A DNA stretch of 64,000 nt from Strongylocentrotus purpuratus (GCF_000002235.5 NW_022145609.1:10814774-10878773); one strand, 5' to 3'. Shown: positions 1 through 12,633, counted from the stretch's first letter. Notes: generated by a model from the letters alone, not told the origin. Translations and numbers: made by a program.

Positions 1-2302
1 GCAGAAGAAAAATGTGAACAAAAAAATCAATGCAGGGTAACATTTATGAGTTCAATATGTCTAATCTAGAAACATAGCAAGGATGCTATGTAGTGACCTC
101 ACGTGATAACAATCTATCTTCATTAGTGCATGTGATACATTGTGCCTAATGAAGCTAATTCATAGTTTATAGATTTACCAGTCGACCAATCCGCTGTCGT
201 CGTTCATAAAAGTGCAGACACATGTTACATTTGTTTTGTTGGGTACTCTGCTGGTAAAACTAATCCATAATCTTTTGCATTTGATGTTACAGTATCTGCA
301 TATCAGCAACTGTGTACCTGTGAAGTAGCAATGGTTACCCTCATTTTTGTATGTACTTTCTTTAATTCTTATAAAAATTGTATTTCTTTATTTCTTATGC
401 ATATTGATTTGATCCTCTGTGGCTGCAGGTAATTTATTTTTGGCTGCTTGAGAGCTATTGTCGTCTTCCATGATGCGTATTGTATGTTCCTGACAATTAT
501 TTGTGATACATGTAGCTGCTTTGAATTTGTGTGCATTAACAACTTTTAGGTGTATTTGGGGCGTACTTTCTATGAAGGATTGGTTGGGCAGGTATGTGGT
601 AGGGAATGTCATTAAGTCATCCATTTTTAATTTGTTTATCATTATCTATGAAAGCTGGTGTGTGCCAATCCTGTTTCAAATCAAATGCATAACATAGGTA
701 TGACAAAATTCCCTCAAACACTAGTATTACAATTATTGTAGAAAAAAGACAGTAGACCCTTATTAAATCCTATATTCACAGTGAAAATCAGCTAGCCTAC
801 AACCATTAAACAGTTTTTTGTTAGATGGACTAAGAAAGGATTTGAAATATCCATTTTTGTTTGAAATCGAATTCAAAGTAAGTACAATGTCAAGTTATAT
901 GGTGTGGAATATATTCAGGTTTTCTTTTTGGTAATATTTGTGTAATACTGCTTCCTATTAGTGTCTATTTGTTACAGACCTCTTCATTTTTTTGTTTAAA
1001 TCTAAGAACAACCTCGAAGATTATATATTGTACAACTTCAGGAATGAATCAATGACCAAATAAAAACCGGAATAGGCTGGAATTTACACCTTTGTCTCAT
1101 CCGCACCATGGTTTTGGTCAAGTAGAAAGTTTGATAGATTTCAAAACTCAAGTTCATTTCCTTTCTCACGACACTGATGTCTAAATTTGATACTTCATGA
1201 TGATGTCCTTGATAATTTGTAATTATCAATCATTTTGTAGATAAACTATGCCAACGTGTCATGGAAATTTTGCTCTTTGTCTCGTTAGTTGAATATATCA
1301 ATGTTTTAAAATCTCAGAAAGGGAGGTTTTCTCTCAGGTAACTATTCACATGGAGATGCTGCAAACTAGCACTTAGAAAGTAGCAGAAATGTAATTATTA
1401 AAAGCCTCAAGTACGTTTAGATACTGTATTAGAATGCCTGTAGGTTTGTATAAATGCTGTTCACTGCCAATATGCCAGCAATATAGAAATTTTGATGGAA
1501 AAAAAAAATACATAATGGAGTATCGGATGTATGATAAAAAAATCCTTGCTTTATTCCAGGTAATGTTTGAAAGCCCTTATGTTATCTGTATATTGGAATA
1601 CATTTTTGTTGTGGTTTACGAGTATGATAGCGAATATCTTGGGAAATGTCATGGGGCGGTCATACCCAGTCTATTTCAAAACAGGGACCAACTTTCGGTG
1701 ACATAACTTCATCCTTAATTCTTACCTCTTACTTTAGTCTTTTTATTACAAGTCTGGAATAGGTGTTGGCAATTTCCTGAATACTGGCCATAGTAATATA
1801 TCATCCAATGAGGGTCAAAAGGACTTGAATTCTCTGTTTTAAAGTGACTCGGTAACATTGCCTCATATTCTAAAACAAAATCCTGGATTTAGCTCATGCT
1901 GCAATCACTATTATAAACCTTTAGGTCAGTCAGGAATCCCATGAGATGATGTCATCGAGCCGACTTTCAAAGCTTTAGATTTTGAGCTTTCAGAGAGCTG
2001 TTACTCTTCTGACAGACACTAAAATAGCATATAATTAATATAATTGTTATCTTTAGCTTACAAGCTTTCCATTGATATATAAATCATCTACTTCATTTTT
2101 AACTTCAGACAGGGTCTATAATGCTCTCCTGGCTCGTAAATGACAATATTTTAGGAGTCTTGAAATCAAAATGCTGCTCTATAACGTTGGTACATCTAAC
2201 CCTTGAACAATGATAAAATGCAGTAATATTGGAAAAGATGTGATATACCTCTCAAAGAACCGATTCTAGTAACCTGTACTTCAATAGACTATTTTTCGCT
2301 AT
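1..2302. other. non-coding stretch, nothing recognised
   Basis: AT-rich sequence with only short open frames (none above about 90 codons) that show no domain, no sustained codon bias and no convincing splice-site pair. I see no RNA gene or terminal-repeat element here. It could be intron, intergenic DNA or a long 3' UTR of an upstream gene. Confidence 0.5.
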
Positions 2303-2572
2303 GTAATCAAATTCAATGCATACATCTTTGTTGAATGCCATGTTACAAACTATTTCATTCACCTGTTACAAATATTTGTATTTCAATAGATGGAATTTTA
2401 AATGCATGCACTCACTGTTGCTAGGTAGGACAAACATTGTGGCTTGTCCATCCTAACAGCGCGGAATGTATGCAATTTGTATTCTGACTATTTGACAAAA
2501 AATATTTGTATAAGTGGGAATGAAATTATTTGTAGCAAGGCACTTAACAATGAGTGAATTTAATTTGATTAC
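2303..2572. mobile_element. foldback MITE, family A copy 1
   Basis: The two halves form a long imperfect inverted repeat. The left end (GTAATCAAATT) is answered by AATTTGATTAC at the right end, and the pairing continues through ACAAATATTT and the inner CTAGGTAGGACAAAC / GTTAGGATGGACAAGC blocks. There is no coding capacity. A second copy at 10111-10380 shares the inner arms and flanking arm sequence, so this is a dispersed non-autonomous DNA element and not a chance palindrome. Superfamily unassigned because no clean target duplication is visible. Confidence 0.6.
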
Positions 2573-3368
2573 AGTAAGAAATGGCCTATTGATTTTGATT
2601 TATTAGTCGCCTGCCGAGAGCCACAGAAGTTTAACTTTGTAAAATAACATACTGTCAATAATTTGATGCCCTTCTAGCTCTCTGCAGTTGTTACAGTGTC
2701 TCTACATTTTATTTTCTAAAGAAATCACATTATTTAGATTGATTGATATCACCTGTTTTCATTGAAAGCAATTTTGCTGAAAGTTTTAACCTCTTCCCAA
2801 TTAGGTTCTTTGGACCAGGGTTTTTGTCTTAAAATTTGCTTTATTCGTGATGGTGCTAAATAGTAATTTTTTCAAATTTGTATTTCAGTGAGGTAATTGT
2901 TGTTAGTTTATTTGTTTTTGTAATTTTGCAAGCTGTACCCATATTGAATGTTAAATCAATATTTGGGCTAAATTGTATATTTGAAGAAAAGAAAAGCAGG
3001 AAATAATTTGTTTTGAGTGTAAATAGAGTGCTTGGCACCTGCATTTTTTTCTTCTTCCAGATGCTCTTGCACATTTTTCTTTTCTTATTTTAGGTATTAG
3101 ATTTGATGAATTAGATTCCCCCCCCCAAGTTTGACTGATTATCCTATAATAGAAAGGTTATAAGAGTAACGTGTGAAAAACCACTAGAATTCAATTCATA
3201 GGCATTTTTGTAACTCATCTTATCAAATGGCAACACTTTGCTTTATATATTTTGTTGGTTATCTTCAAATGAGCAATTTTTCAGATGTATAACAATTTAT
3301 ATATCCAGGTCAAAGTTTTAACTGCCCATATTCTACCCCCTCCCCCATCCCTCTGCTCAAAGCCACCA
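2573..3368. other. non-coding stretch
   Basis: No gene recognised. Contains a short C run at about 3118-3126 and AT-rich unique-looking sequence. Confidence 0.45.
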
Positions 3369-3472
3369 ATTGTGATATTTAAAGCCACTATTGTGATATT
3401 TAAAGCCACCATTGTGATATTTAAAGCCACTATTGTAATATTTAAAGCCACCATTGTGATATTTAAAGCCAT
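3369..3472 (+). repeat. 21-bp minisatellite, five copies
   Basis: Five head-to-tail copies of a 21-bp unit beginning ATTGTGATATTTAAAGCCAC start at 3369, 3390, 3411, 3432 and 3453, differing by single bases (C/T at the last position, one G to A). Because 21 is a multiple of three and the unit has no stop in several frames, it creates artificial open frames on both strands (an IVIFKAT repeat on plus). I see no other sign of a protein. Confidence 0.85.
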
Positions 3473-4759
3473 ACTGTACTAAAAGCACTACCGGGGAATC
3501 CCCTTTTAGCGCCATCTCGGGTCGGCTTTCGCAGTATGGTTCTATATCTTGCTGCTCCCCTAGCTGTGCCGTTGGTTCTCGTATCGAGTCCTCCGTCTGC
3601 GAAGTGGGAATTATGTATTGGATTACGCACTGTTGGCAAGTTGACCATGAGATGGCGCTGTGCAATAAACTACACTAGGGCAGAAAGTTCATCAGTTCAG
3701 TATCGCTTCAATTGTATACCTACCGGTATATACCAAACGATCTACATTGTAGTTATACAATATAGACCTTGTGTGTGTGAATCTATCAGTGCTGCAATTG
3801 ATTGGCATATCATAATCAAACCAGATTTCTTCTCAGTTGTATACATTATTCTCTCTACAGTTGTGATTTCTGTAATTTAACTTGTGATTTTATCTCTCTT
3901 ATTGAGTCAAATGTTAGATAAATGTAGGCAAACATTAATGTGCCGTTTTACTCTTAACTAGAATAAGGATAGCACAAGCTCATAGGGTTATGCTGCAGAT
4001 AAACTTCAGTAGTACATGTAGGCCTACATGTATGTTCCTGATCGACAGTTACTAATTGAACTCCCATTTTATTTCTTTGTTAGCCTATGACGTTGCGTAT
4101 TCTTGTGAGAGGTGAATTTTTATCTTTCATCTTTCTCCAAAATGAACAATTTTCTTTTGTCTGTATCATATATGTACAGTACATGTTTATACATGTGCAG
4201 GATGCATGTTTGATTTGTGAATCCAATCATAACACCCTTATCAGTATTATGTGATATCAAGACTGAATCAAGTTGAATCTGATGTAAATAATGCAATAGT
4301 AACAATAGGAAGAAATTCCTTGAATGCTTGAGCGCCTTTTCATGGCAGCTCGGCTAAAGCTGCAGTAATAATATGATTGCAAGGCCTTAGGGAGAACAGT
4401 ATCAATACTGGTGAGGCTACCCTGGGTAAACAAGACATATTATTAGAAGTAAAAGTAACCATTGATTTGTAACGAAGAGTCCCTACGTTTTGTTTGAGGT
4501 TTCGCCAATGTTTTGTTAAAATATAATGTTGTTAAATAAACTTGAAATACTCTTGGTGCTTACTACAAAGATACTACAAAGATGAAGAAAAGATGAGTTG
4601 AAATATCATTTGAACCCCTTCCAACCTCTGAATAACATTTCCCAATAAATATTTTTTGAAAGATTTGTCGTAGCCGTAAGAATAGTCCATATTGCTGCCC
4701 CATAAGCACAAATCTGTTACATGGACACGACATGCATACATTATAGGTCTACATGGCAC
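3473..4759. other. non-coding stretch with a possible degraded repeat
   Basis: No gene supported. Around 4330-4450 a segment with GAGCGCCTTT and GCTGCAGTAATAATA resembles the 3' tail of a SINE or LINE, but no boundaries can be drawn. Confidence 0.35.
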
Positions 4760-4864
4760 ATATCGTCGCTGTTTTCACAAAGTGACGGTAGTGAAAAAAA
4801 ATTGCATTCACTTTGCGTGACGGTTTTCCTCACTACCGTCACTTCGTGAAAACAAGGACGATAT
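4760..4864. mobile_element. foldback element with about 35-bp inverted arms
   Basis: Left arm starts ATATCGTCGCTGTTTTCAC; the reverse complement of the right arm starts ATATCGTCCTTGTTTTCAC. Both continue into the identical block AGTGACGGTAGTGA, so the arms match at all but about three positions over 35 bp, around a loop of about 35 bp. Size and structure are those of a very short MITE. No clear target-site duplication and no second copy in the window. Confidence 0.6.
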
Positions 4865-6684
4865 GAGTGTATATCATATTCACTATTGTATAGTACATAA
4901 TATTGCATCATGGTTACTGCAATAGTTACCATTCTATCGATATGACGTACTGCATACTCGTAACTTTTTTGTCAGTTTAAAATATAAGTGTCGTGTATCT
5001 TTTTTTTTTACCACTTAATCTTATATGCTGCATTTTTGGACTGATATAAGGGCCCTTTTTCACACCAACTCTTGAAACTATTTGCATCTCTAGTTCCCAT
5101 TTGTACAACTGACACTATTCTGATCTTCATTTTATATTTTGGAATACATCTTCCCAATGGTGTTGAATTCAGACATTTCAATCCACTTTGGTGAGAGCAT
5201 GTTTATATGGATGAAAATAATTATACATGTGTATGATTTTACATGAGGAATATGTTTTTTAGAGTCTTGTACTGAAATGACTTCCTGCAGTCATTCCTGA
5301 ATCATACACAGGTCACGTTTGGTCAAAAGCACTTTCGGCTATTTGCAAGCCTTCACACGTTATCACCAATCTGAATGGACTTTCATACCTCATTTGCAAG
5401 AAACTGAAACTATTTTTGAAGTTGAAAAAAACATGTCCGGAATCAATACCAAATGCATGATAATTGATGATATTTGTTTATTGAAAGTTCTTGTCTGACA
5501 TTTCTGAGCAAAATTTAAGCCACTATTAAGCCTCATCGAGCTGGTTGATGCATTTACCAGCTCCATGTTCTAAAGATGTGGTTCTACCTCGGGTGTGATT
5601 CAGTTATGATTGTCAACACTTGTGCAGTTTGCTTTTCCGGACGCGCCTTTTTGCGCCACTACATTTCGCTAACGTCAGTCGTACTTCCGATCTGACTCTA
5701 CACCGACTCCAAATTGACAGATTCTTGTCAATAAGGGTGAATGTAATATATTGTTTGATCTGTTGCCTCTCTGGTATGTAATGATTTTCAACTCATTCAG
5801 ACTCATCCAAAGCCCCGCCTCGAGGGCTTGCAAAAGGCTGAAACTACCTTAGACTTTGTGTCTGCCATTATTTGGAGGAATAGGGGGGGGGGGGGGGGGC
5901 GGTGAAATGGGAATTCAGTAACGCTAAACAAAGCACAATTTCTGTGCTGCTGAAGTTATCAACCTTTCAATGACATGATCCATGAAGAGTCGTCTTTTGT
6001 TATGATATTTCATGGAGCCTGGTAATAGCAGACACAAGTGGTGCAGTGTGACTCACTCATCCATTTAAATCTCTTCAACACAACCTCATTGCTTGTTATG
6101 TATTTTCTTCCTTTAACTATTGTTTGAATTTCAATGTAGACGGTGAATGGTAAATTTAACATCTGCAAAATTATTACTTCAAAGTATTAATCATCAATAT
6201 TCTACCTTGTCTAATATTTCAAATACTGCCATAATGAATGAATATATTTTGTAAAGTTGAATATTTTGATGTGCACATACTATAGACAATTTTTTGGGAA
6301 AAATTAAATGTCATTGAATGTTTATATTGAAGTTGTGATAAAATATCAATCTAAACCTTGATTTAAACTCCGTTATATCTTATGTGAGTAAATGTAGGCA
6401 AGTCTCTATATTATCTCATGTAGCATACTGTACCTGTTTAGTGTCATGTTGTAGTCTAGTCGTCATAGTCGGATTTAACCATAACATTTGGCTTGATTTG
6501 TGATATGTGTATCATCCGTTGAGAGGCAGAAGGCTGTTAGTTCCAATACTTTTACACAGACTTGAACGCCCTTCTGGCTCCAAACAAACAGAAAATATGT
6601 CCGCCTTGCTTTATGTCAGTGAAGGAAAATAAAACATGACCTTTGCATGTCACCTTATCTGTTAACTCGATCATAACTTCTTTT
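4865..6684. other. non-coding stretch with a G17 run
   Basis: No gene recognised. A pure G run occupies 5883-5899. A stretch at about 5675-5715 (CGATCTGACTC, ACACCGACTCC) faintly resembles the inner part of the short MITE at 54147-54274. Confidence 0.4.
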
Positions 6685-6832
6685 GAAAATCAACCTAAGC
6701 CAATTTCAATAGCCGTGTGTGTCGCCCATTGAAATATGCGAACATGACAATGATGTTTATCACGTTATCTGAACACGGTTTCTATGGGATATACAATAGG
6801 GTATTGAATTTGCCCTTGAATTGATTTTTGTA
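6685..6832. mobile_element. foldback MITE, family B copy 1
   Basis: Starts GAAAATCAACCTAAGCCAAT and ends with the imperfect complement (ATTGATTTTTGTAG). The inner arms around TTTCAATAGCC and GGGTATTGAATT also pair. A second member at 8262-8435 shares the terminal GAAATCAACCTAA motif and the internal words CGAACATGACA / CATGTTCG. Non-coding, non-autonomous. Confidence 0.5.
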
Positions 6833-8261
6833 GAGTAGTCTTTGATTGTGTTGTAGACGAGAAGTTGAGAACCAAATGAGCTCCAACTCTGAATGATACA
6901 AGTTAATGACCTTTTAGCTCTCGTGCTAGGTGATTTCATAATCTTAATTCAAATTGTAGACCCTCTAGACTGTTTAGAATTTGAGACTAGATTTGATATA
7001 GCTTTGTTTAGATCATGTTAGTGATGGAAATGTATAAGTGTGGTATAGGCGAGTCAATGTTGACCGTAGACCAAGAAAGTCTAAATATTGTCAACAAAAA
7101 TATGCTGAAATGGATTGAAAGTACAGTATGTTCTAGAATGTATATTATTAACAAAGGCTGTGAGGAGAAAATGAAAAGTATAGTAGATAACTTAAACTTA
7201 GTATTATGATTGTAGTGTTGGGGTTTGTTACTGTTGGTACATGGTATGCTACATTGTGTAAATTGTAATGGGCATTAAGATAGTTTTAATTTTAACTTAC
7301 TGGTAGTAGCAACATGATAATATCTCGATGGTAACTTCAAAATTAACCAGGCAATGGTATTCAACAAATATTGGTTTTGTAATTAGATCTCTAAGAAAAT
7401 ATTTCAATACAAAGATATTTTTCTTATCGTGTCGTGGTATTAAGTTTCAGAGTATGTATTTTGACATAAACTAGGGTAATTGGGGGAAATGGTGTAGCAA
7501 TTGGCATGATTGATCTTGGCTTTGTACAGAACATCAGAAAAATGACAGAGAAATGTATATTATTGTTATATACTATATGATTATAAGAAAGAGGCGAAAG
7601 AAAGAGTTGTATAGTCGAGCTATGTGATTTTGTGTATGCTGTGAAATCTATTCTTTTGTCTATTTCACTTATTAAAGAAATAGTAAATTATTGAGGTTGT
7701 TCAATAAAAAGATAATAAGAGGGATATCAAATAATATGTGTTTGTGTTTATTTTCTGCCTTCCCTTAATCTCATCTTATCGAAATTGTCTTGAGTCCCGT
7801 GAAATATTAGAGAAGGTTGAGTTCTGGGAAGAGAGGAAAAATAATTTGTGAGTGCTATCATTGTTATTATGCAAGTGTGGAAGAACATCAGATGAAACAT
7901 GTTACCTGAAAAGCATGGCTCTTCAAATACCTTCATATCCTAAATATGGCATGTAACATCGTAAAAATCAGGGCGGAATTTTACGCTTTTTACTGTTCGT
8001 GTAGTCCCATATACATCTTTCTGTGTACAGTGCTTGTTACTTCACCAAGACTTGGCCAGATTTCTTATCATTTTGATAATTCCAGAACCCTGCAATACAC
8101 ACAAATACTTATATGCTAGATGATCAACCTTTTCTATTCGATTCCAAACCGTTTCTTTCACAATGCAATCGCATGACCAGAACTTAACTTCATCTTTAAG
8201 CTGAACTTGTGAAAAAAATGAATTGGAAAAGAATGACCGATAAGGTCACCAAAACTTTCAT
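6833..8261. other. non-coding stretch with a candidate poly(A) site
   Basis: No exon recognised. AATAAA at 7703-7708 is followed about 30 bp later by the GT-rich TATGTGTTTGTGTTT, the arrangement of a cleavage/polyadenylation signal. The AT-rich DNA upstream could therefore be a long 3' UTR of a plus-strand gene lying left of the window, but this is weak because such motifs occur by chance. Confidence 0.25.
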
Positions 8262-8435
8262 GAAATCAACCTAAATGTAATTGCAATACCCTGTTGTATT
8301 ACCTTTTGAAATCATGTATATAATAATCTTAATAATCATAATAATAAATCTTAATATTAATATCTTGCATGTCATGTTCGCATATTCCAAAAGGTAATTG
8401 ACAAGGCTACTGAAATTTGATTTTAGGTTGATTTC
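8262..8435. mobile_element. foldback MITE, family B copy 2
   Basis: Left end GAAATCAACCTAAATG is matched by TTTTAGGTTGATTTC at the right end, and TATTACCTTTTGAAAT on the left pairs with TTCCAAAAGGTAATTG on the right. Pairing continues weakly about 17 bp beyond both ends. Internally AT-rich and non-coding. Confidence 0.6.
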
Positions 8436-8535
8436 TCGAACACTTTTTGATCATGTTCAGTTATTGTTGGGATTGTAAGTAAAAATCTCATTGTGTCAGG
8501 ATGGAATAAATTTGCAAACTTCCACCGATTTGTTG

Positions 8536-8570
8536 TAATAATAATAATAATAATGATAATAATAATAATG
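8536..8570. repeat. (TAA)n microsatellite
   Basis: About eleven TAA/AAT units with one TGA interruption. Confidence 0.8.
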
Positions 8571-9853
8571 TTACTTATTATTGGAAAGAAATAATGTCTA
8601 CAAAGCAATAATCCTTGAATAAGCAGTATAATTCATTTTAATCAGTAAAGCTTGATGATACATTTTCTAAATTAAACTTGAATTCTGTTCATCATCGACT
8701 CTTAAAACAAGAGTAAGACAATTTAAAAATACACTGGTTAAAGATCATCGATGTAAGTAGCTATATTCTGATTGTAATTTGAGAGGACGATGAACGTTTT
8801 GCACTAAATTCGGGGTTGGAGATTATTTTAATCAGTGACGAATACCAATTGGCTGCTCCATAGATAAAGCTAGACGATTAGCGAAGTGTCACTCGAACAT
8901 TCAAATCATCCAATGGCAAACATAGTGAGTAAATATGAGTGTGGCGGGTATATGATAGCCAATGTTATATTGGGTATGTACACAAACGGTCTTTGAGAAA
9001 AGAAATCCCTGCCGTTGAGTTTAATTCACAGACTCTTTCATGGTATTATTGAACATCTTACTATCTGACAAAATAATCTCCTAAATGGACATCAAAATGG
9101 CCAACAAGAGAAAAAGGGGAATTCGATAGTAATGTGGGCTATTTCCCCCCTTTAAAAAAATTAATAAATTGTAGACACTTTCCAAAACCATTTGAAGCTT
9201 TTATAAAGTAATGCATAATTCAAGCGGCTCCTTATTTTTACCCTTTTTTTCTTCTTTTGTTTTTATTGAAGTTTTGAGTCGTTACGGCACTCTGTTTGAT
9301 ATCAAAGAGAGTTTTAATAGAAGTACTCAAAATTTAGCAGCCAGCGTTCCCACTGCAAACTTTGCTGTTGGGCGATAGCTACAATAATGACGTCATCCTG
9401 ACACGTCATACACTTGATAATGAAGTGTTTATGGTTTGCAAACATTCCGTTCACCTCACTCACCCCGTTCACCGCGTGCGAAAAAAAATGAGAAAACGAA
9501 ATGGAAATAACTTGGTGCTTTCAATTGGGATAGTTTGGGGAAACATGAAATTAGTACAATTACGTTAATCGGTGTCTAATATGTTGCTTCTTCCCCGAAG
9601 CATTTTATATGTTTAACATTACTGTTAAAACAACTGATATGACTGAAGGTTCTCTACCAGTGGTACACCCCTCCCCGGCCACAAAAAGATGCTGAGGTAA
9701 GGGAGAGGGGAGAAAGAAAATAACAATTATGATTGATTTATGAGCCCCTTTTTTGTTTTTTGTTTTTGTTTAATAAAAAAAAAGTCGGACTTTTGATTCC
9801 TCCCCCTCGATAGAGATTCCGGGATCAATCAATATAATAATTTTTCTTTTACT
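8571..9853. other. non-coding stretch
   Basis: No gene, RNA or structured repeat that I can support. Confidence 0.45.
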
Positions 9854-9888
<35 letters not shown>

Positions 9889-10060
9889 TTCTCTCTTTCT
9901 CTCTCTCTCTGCCTGTTTCTCTCCCTCTCTTCCTACCACTCTCATTCCTCTCCACCCCTCCCTTATATATCTATTTTCTCTCTTTCTGTCTCTCTCTCTG
10001 CCTTGTCTCTCTCCCTCCCTTCTTAACACTTTCCTCCCTCTATTCCTACCACTCTCCTCC
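9854..10060. repeat. pyrimidine tract, (CT)n-rich microsatellite
   Basis: A near-perfect (CT)n block at the left grades into CTCTTT / CCCTCT-rich sequence for about 200 bp, almost pure pyrimidine on the plus strand. Its complement yields Arg/Glu-rich spurious open frames. Confidence 0.85.
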
Positions 10061-10110
10061 ATCTCAAACCCTCCCTCTATATATGCTCTACAATCAAATA
10101 GGCCTTTTTC

Positions 10111-10380
10111 GTAATGCAACCAAATTTAATGCATAAGTTTTTTTGAAGTGCCTCAATACAAGTTATTTCATTAACCTGTTATGAATAATAGTATTTCAAT
10201 AGTCAGAATGCAAACTGCATATAAGTGTTGCTAGGTAGGTAAAGCCGTAATGTTTGTCCAACCTGGTAACAACTAATGTATGCAATTCGGATTCTGCCTA
10301 TTGGAATACTATTCATCTGTCCTATTTTCACTTTTATTCGTATGATTATAATGGAAGCATATAACCTGTTAAAAAAAAAG
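10111..10380. mobile_element. foldback MITE, family A copy 2
   Basis: Inner arms GAATAATAGTATTTCAATAG and CTATTGGAATACTATTC pair, as do GTTGCTAGGTAGGTAAAG and the GGTAACAAC side. Left flank (AATGCATAAG, TTATTTCATTAACCTGTTA) aligns with the same part of the copy at 2303. The outer arms are more eroded than in copy 1. Confidence 0.5.
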
Positions 10381-10673
10381 TTTCTTCCTCTTTCATTTCA
10401 TTCCCATTGTCACGTTTTACCAAGGAGTGCTGGTCACTCCTTGGTTTTACTTTGTAGTATTCAGGTTGAGTTTTTGTCGGACTTCCTTAAAAATTAATCT
10501 CCCGTCGTTTGTACTTGTTCAACTTTACTTCCGGAACTTTACCAGCTATCGTCGCCATTTATATAGAAAGGGAAATGGCGTTCTAAATAATCGTGACTTG
10601 AATATTTAAAGATAGGCCAACATAGTGTAGAGTATGCGATTGTGATAATTATTTACATTTATGTGAGTCAGTC

Positions 10674-11310
10674 TGAATGAAGAACGCCCTGAATAAAAAT
10701 GCGAAACCAATAAATTCAGTAAATTAAAAAAAAAATGAGAGTAATTAAAACACAGAATAAAACTGAACTTCAAAATAAATTAATATAAGCTCATTTAGTA
10801 CTAGCCTTGTTATTTTGAAAGGGGTAGAGAATGAATAATTGAAGGTATACAAGGAGAAAGAGGGAAAGATAGAGAGGAAGAGAGAGAGAGGGTGAGAGAG
10901 AAAAGGGCGGGGGAGTTGTGTTAGTGTCAATCGTGTATTCTATTTCAGTGCACTTTACCACACGTCATAATTTATCAACATTTCAGAACTGACACAAAAT
11001 CTGGAATTGATTTTTTTCCCCTGCTTAGTTTTTAAGGAATGAGATCACAATACAATATGAAGAAGTTGATTACCGTATGCAAATGAAATATCATATAGTA
11101 AATCAAAATTAATAGTATTTCGGATTCTGTAAAGCACTGTTCAACGTACCATCACGTCTCCCTGCATGAAGGCTACGTTTGAAAAAGTGGTATACATTTG
11201 AACAATGAATTACTGTAGAAGACGCTACATGTATATCTGGTAAGTCTCGTACAATATTTGTTTCATCAGAACGAGGCGATGTTTTCCTATTGATTTAGAT
11301 AATCGTTTTT
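10674..11310 (+). repeat. rearranged duplicate of the unit-1 promoter/exon segment (blocks A1+C1)
   Basis: Block A1 (10674-11104) is repeated as A2 (11311-11792). Block C1 (11105-11310) is repeated almost base for base as C2 (12681-12887). Between A2 and C2 lies block D (11793-12680), which is absent between A1 and C1. Because D-C order is also found in units 2-4, the A2-D-C2 order is ancestral and A1-C1 is a copy that lost D. C1 includes a second copy of the candidate first exon with its donor at 11240. Confidence 0.75.
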
Positions 11311-11792
11311 TGAATGAAGAACGCCCTGAATAAAATGCGAAACCAATAAATTCAGTAAATTAAAAAAAATGAGAGTAATTAAAACACAGAATAAAAATGA
11401 TCTTTAAAATAAATGAATATAAGCTCATTTAGTACTAGCCTTGTTATTTTGAAAGGGGTAGAGAATGAATAATTGAAGGTATACAAGGAGAAAGAGGGAG
11501 AGATAGAGAGGAATGAATAATTGAAGGTATACAAGGAGAAAGAGGGAGAGATAGAGAGGAAGAGAGAGAGAGAGAGAGGGTGAGAGAGAAAAGGGCGGGG
11601 GAGTTGTGTTAGTGTCAAGCGTGTATTTTATTTCAGTGCACTTTACGACACGTCATAATTTATCAACATTTCAGAAACACAAAATCTGGAATTGATTTTT
11701 TTCCCCTGCTTAGTTTTTAAGGAATGAGATCATAATACAATATGAAGAAGTTGATTACCGTATGCAAATGAAATATCATATAGTAAATCAAA
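11311..11792 (+). repeat. duplicate block A2 with an internal 48-bp tandem copy
   Basis: Near-identical to 10674-11104, with an extra internal duplication: a 48-bp segment starting GAATGAATAATTGAAGGTAT occurs at 11463 and again at 11511. A GA-rich microsatellite follows. No gene seen. Confidence 0.75.
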
Positions 11793-11799
11793 TAGTAAA

Positions 11800-11905
11800 A
11801 GAATTAAGAAGATTGGAGCTGAATCGTTGTCAGCTTAGAGATTACATTGAGCTTGACAAACTGAGAAAAAAGAAAACCGAAAAAATGAAGTATTGCACTC
11901 TTTTC
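11800..11905 (+). mobile_element. remnant of Tx1-type LINE C-terminus
   Basis: One frame reads KELRRLELNRC...ELDKLRKK over about 35 codons and matches, at DNA level, the sequence at the 3' end of the Tx1 LINE fragments near 24730, 34640 and 45240 (CTTGACAAACT, GAAGTATTGCACTC). It shows that unit 1 begins beside the same LINE remnant as the other units. Confidence 0.5.
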
Positions 11906-12622
11906 ATGTCATTTCATTGAAATCTGCCTAAAACTGTTCAATGGTTTGCGTGTACCAAAGTCCAATTTACGTCAGTAAACACACATTGGCCCGGAGACAC
12001 ATTCCATTATAACAATGTTTAGTTCGACGAGGCGAAAGATATGAAAGCTATACCAGGCATAGAACAGTTTATTTTTACGTGAAGCCCCCGGTGGGGGAGG
12101 AGGGGGAGGGGGGGGGGGGTACTCGCCTAATACGGTTTACGGGGTTGTACCGCTTTAATGCCTTAAACATGGGTGGCAACTTTCTTCAGGATAATTATCT
12201 AACCCATTATCTCGCTAAAGTGAACATTCCAGATGCGAAATCCCGCAAAACAATTGAAATCATTTCGCTTTTTCATCGAAAGTCCTAGCCGATGGTCGCA
12301 CAGATTTATTGATATCATTAATGAGAGCTCCGCTTCTGACTAATTTATGAACCGGTAATCCCCCCCCCCCCACCCCCCTCGAGCGTACGTAAACCAAAAT
12401 CCTGTGTAAGCAATAAACGAAACTCAGGCCAATACAACTTCCGGGTACAATTTCCTGAAAGCAGGGGGCATTTTTATTGGAAGTCGATCCTTTATAATGC
12501 CGGGTTACAAATGGGCATGAGTTTATACGCTGCAGCCGCACACCACGTCCAAACCAAATCTGAGTCCCCCCCCCCCCCCCGGGATGTGAAGCTAGACGTC
12601 AAGATCATTGTACCGTACTCTC

Positions 12623-12633
12623 TGAGTCACGTG
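12623..12633 (+). promoter_or_regulatory. composite AP-1 / E-box site, unit 1
   Basis: TGAGTCACGTG overlaps a consensus AP-1 site (TGAGTCA) with a CACGTG E-box. The same 11 bp and its flanks recur upstream of all four gene copies. Binding is inferred from motif and conservation only. Confidence 0.45.

Noticed and set aside
3369-3472. CRISPR-like repeat array
   Set aside because: No unique spacers; units are directly abutted, and the genome is eukaryotic.
3285-3665. Repeat-containing proteins (IVIFKAT, HNGGFKY) on both strands
   Set aside because: Generated by the 21-bp minisatellite; no start context, domain or splice evidence.
9829-10119. Arg/Glu-rich open frame on the minus strand
   Set aside because: It is the translation of the (CT)n tract; no stops only because the microsatellite lacks them.
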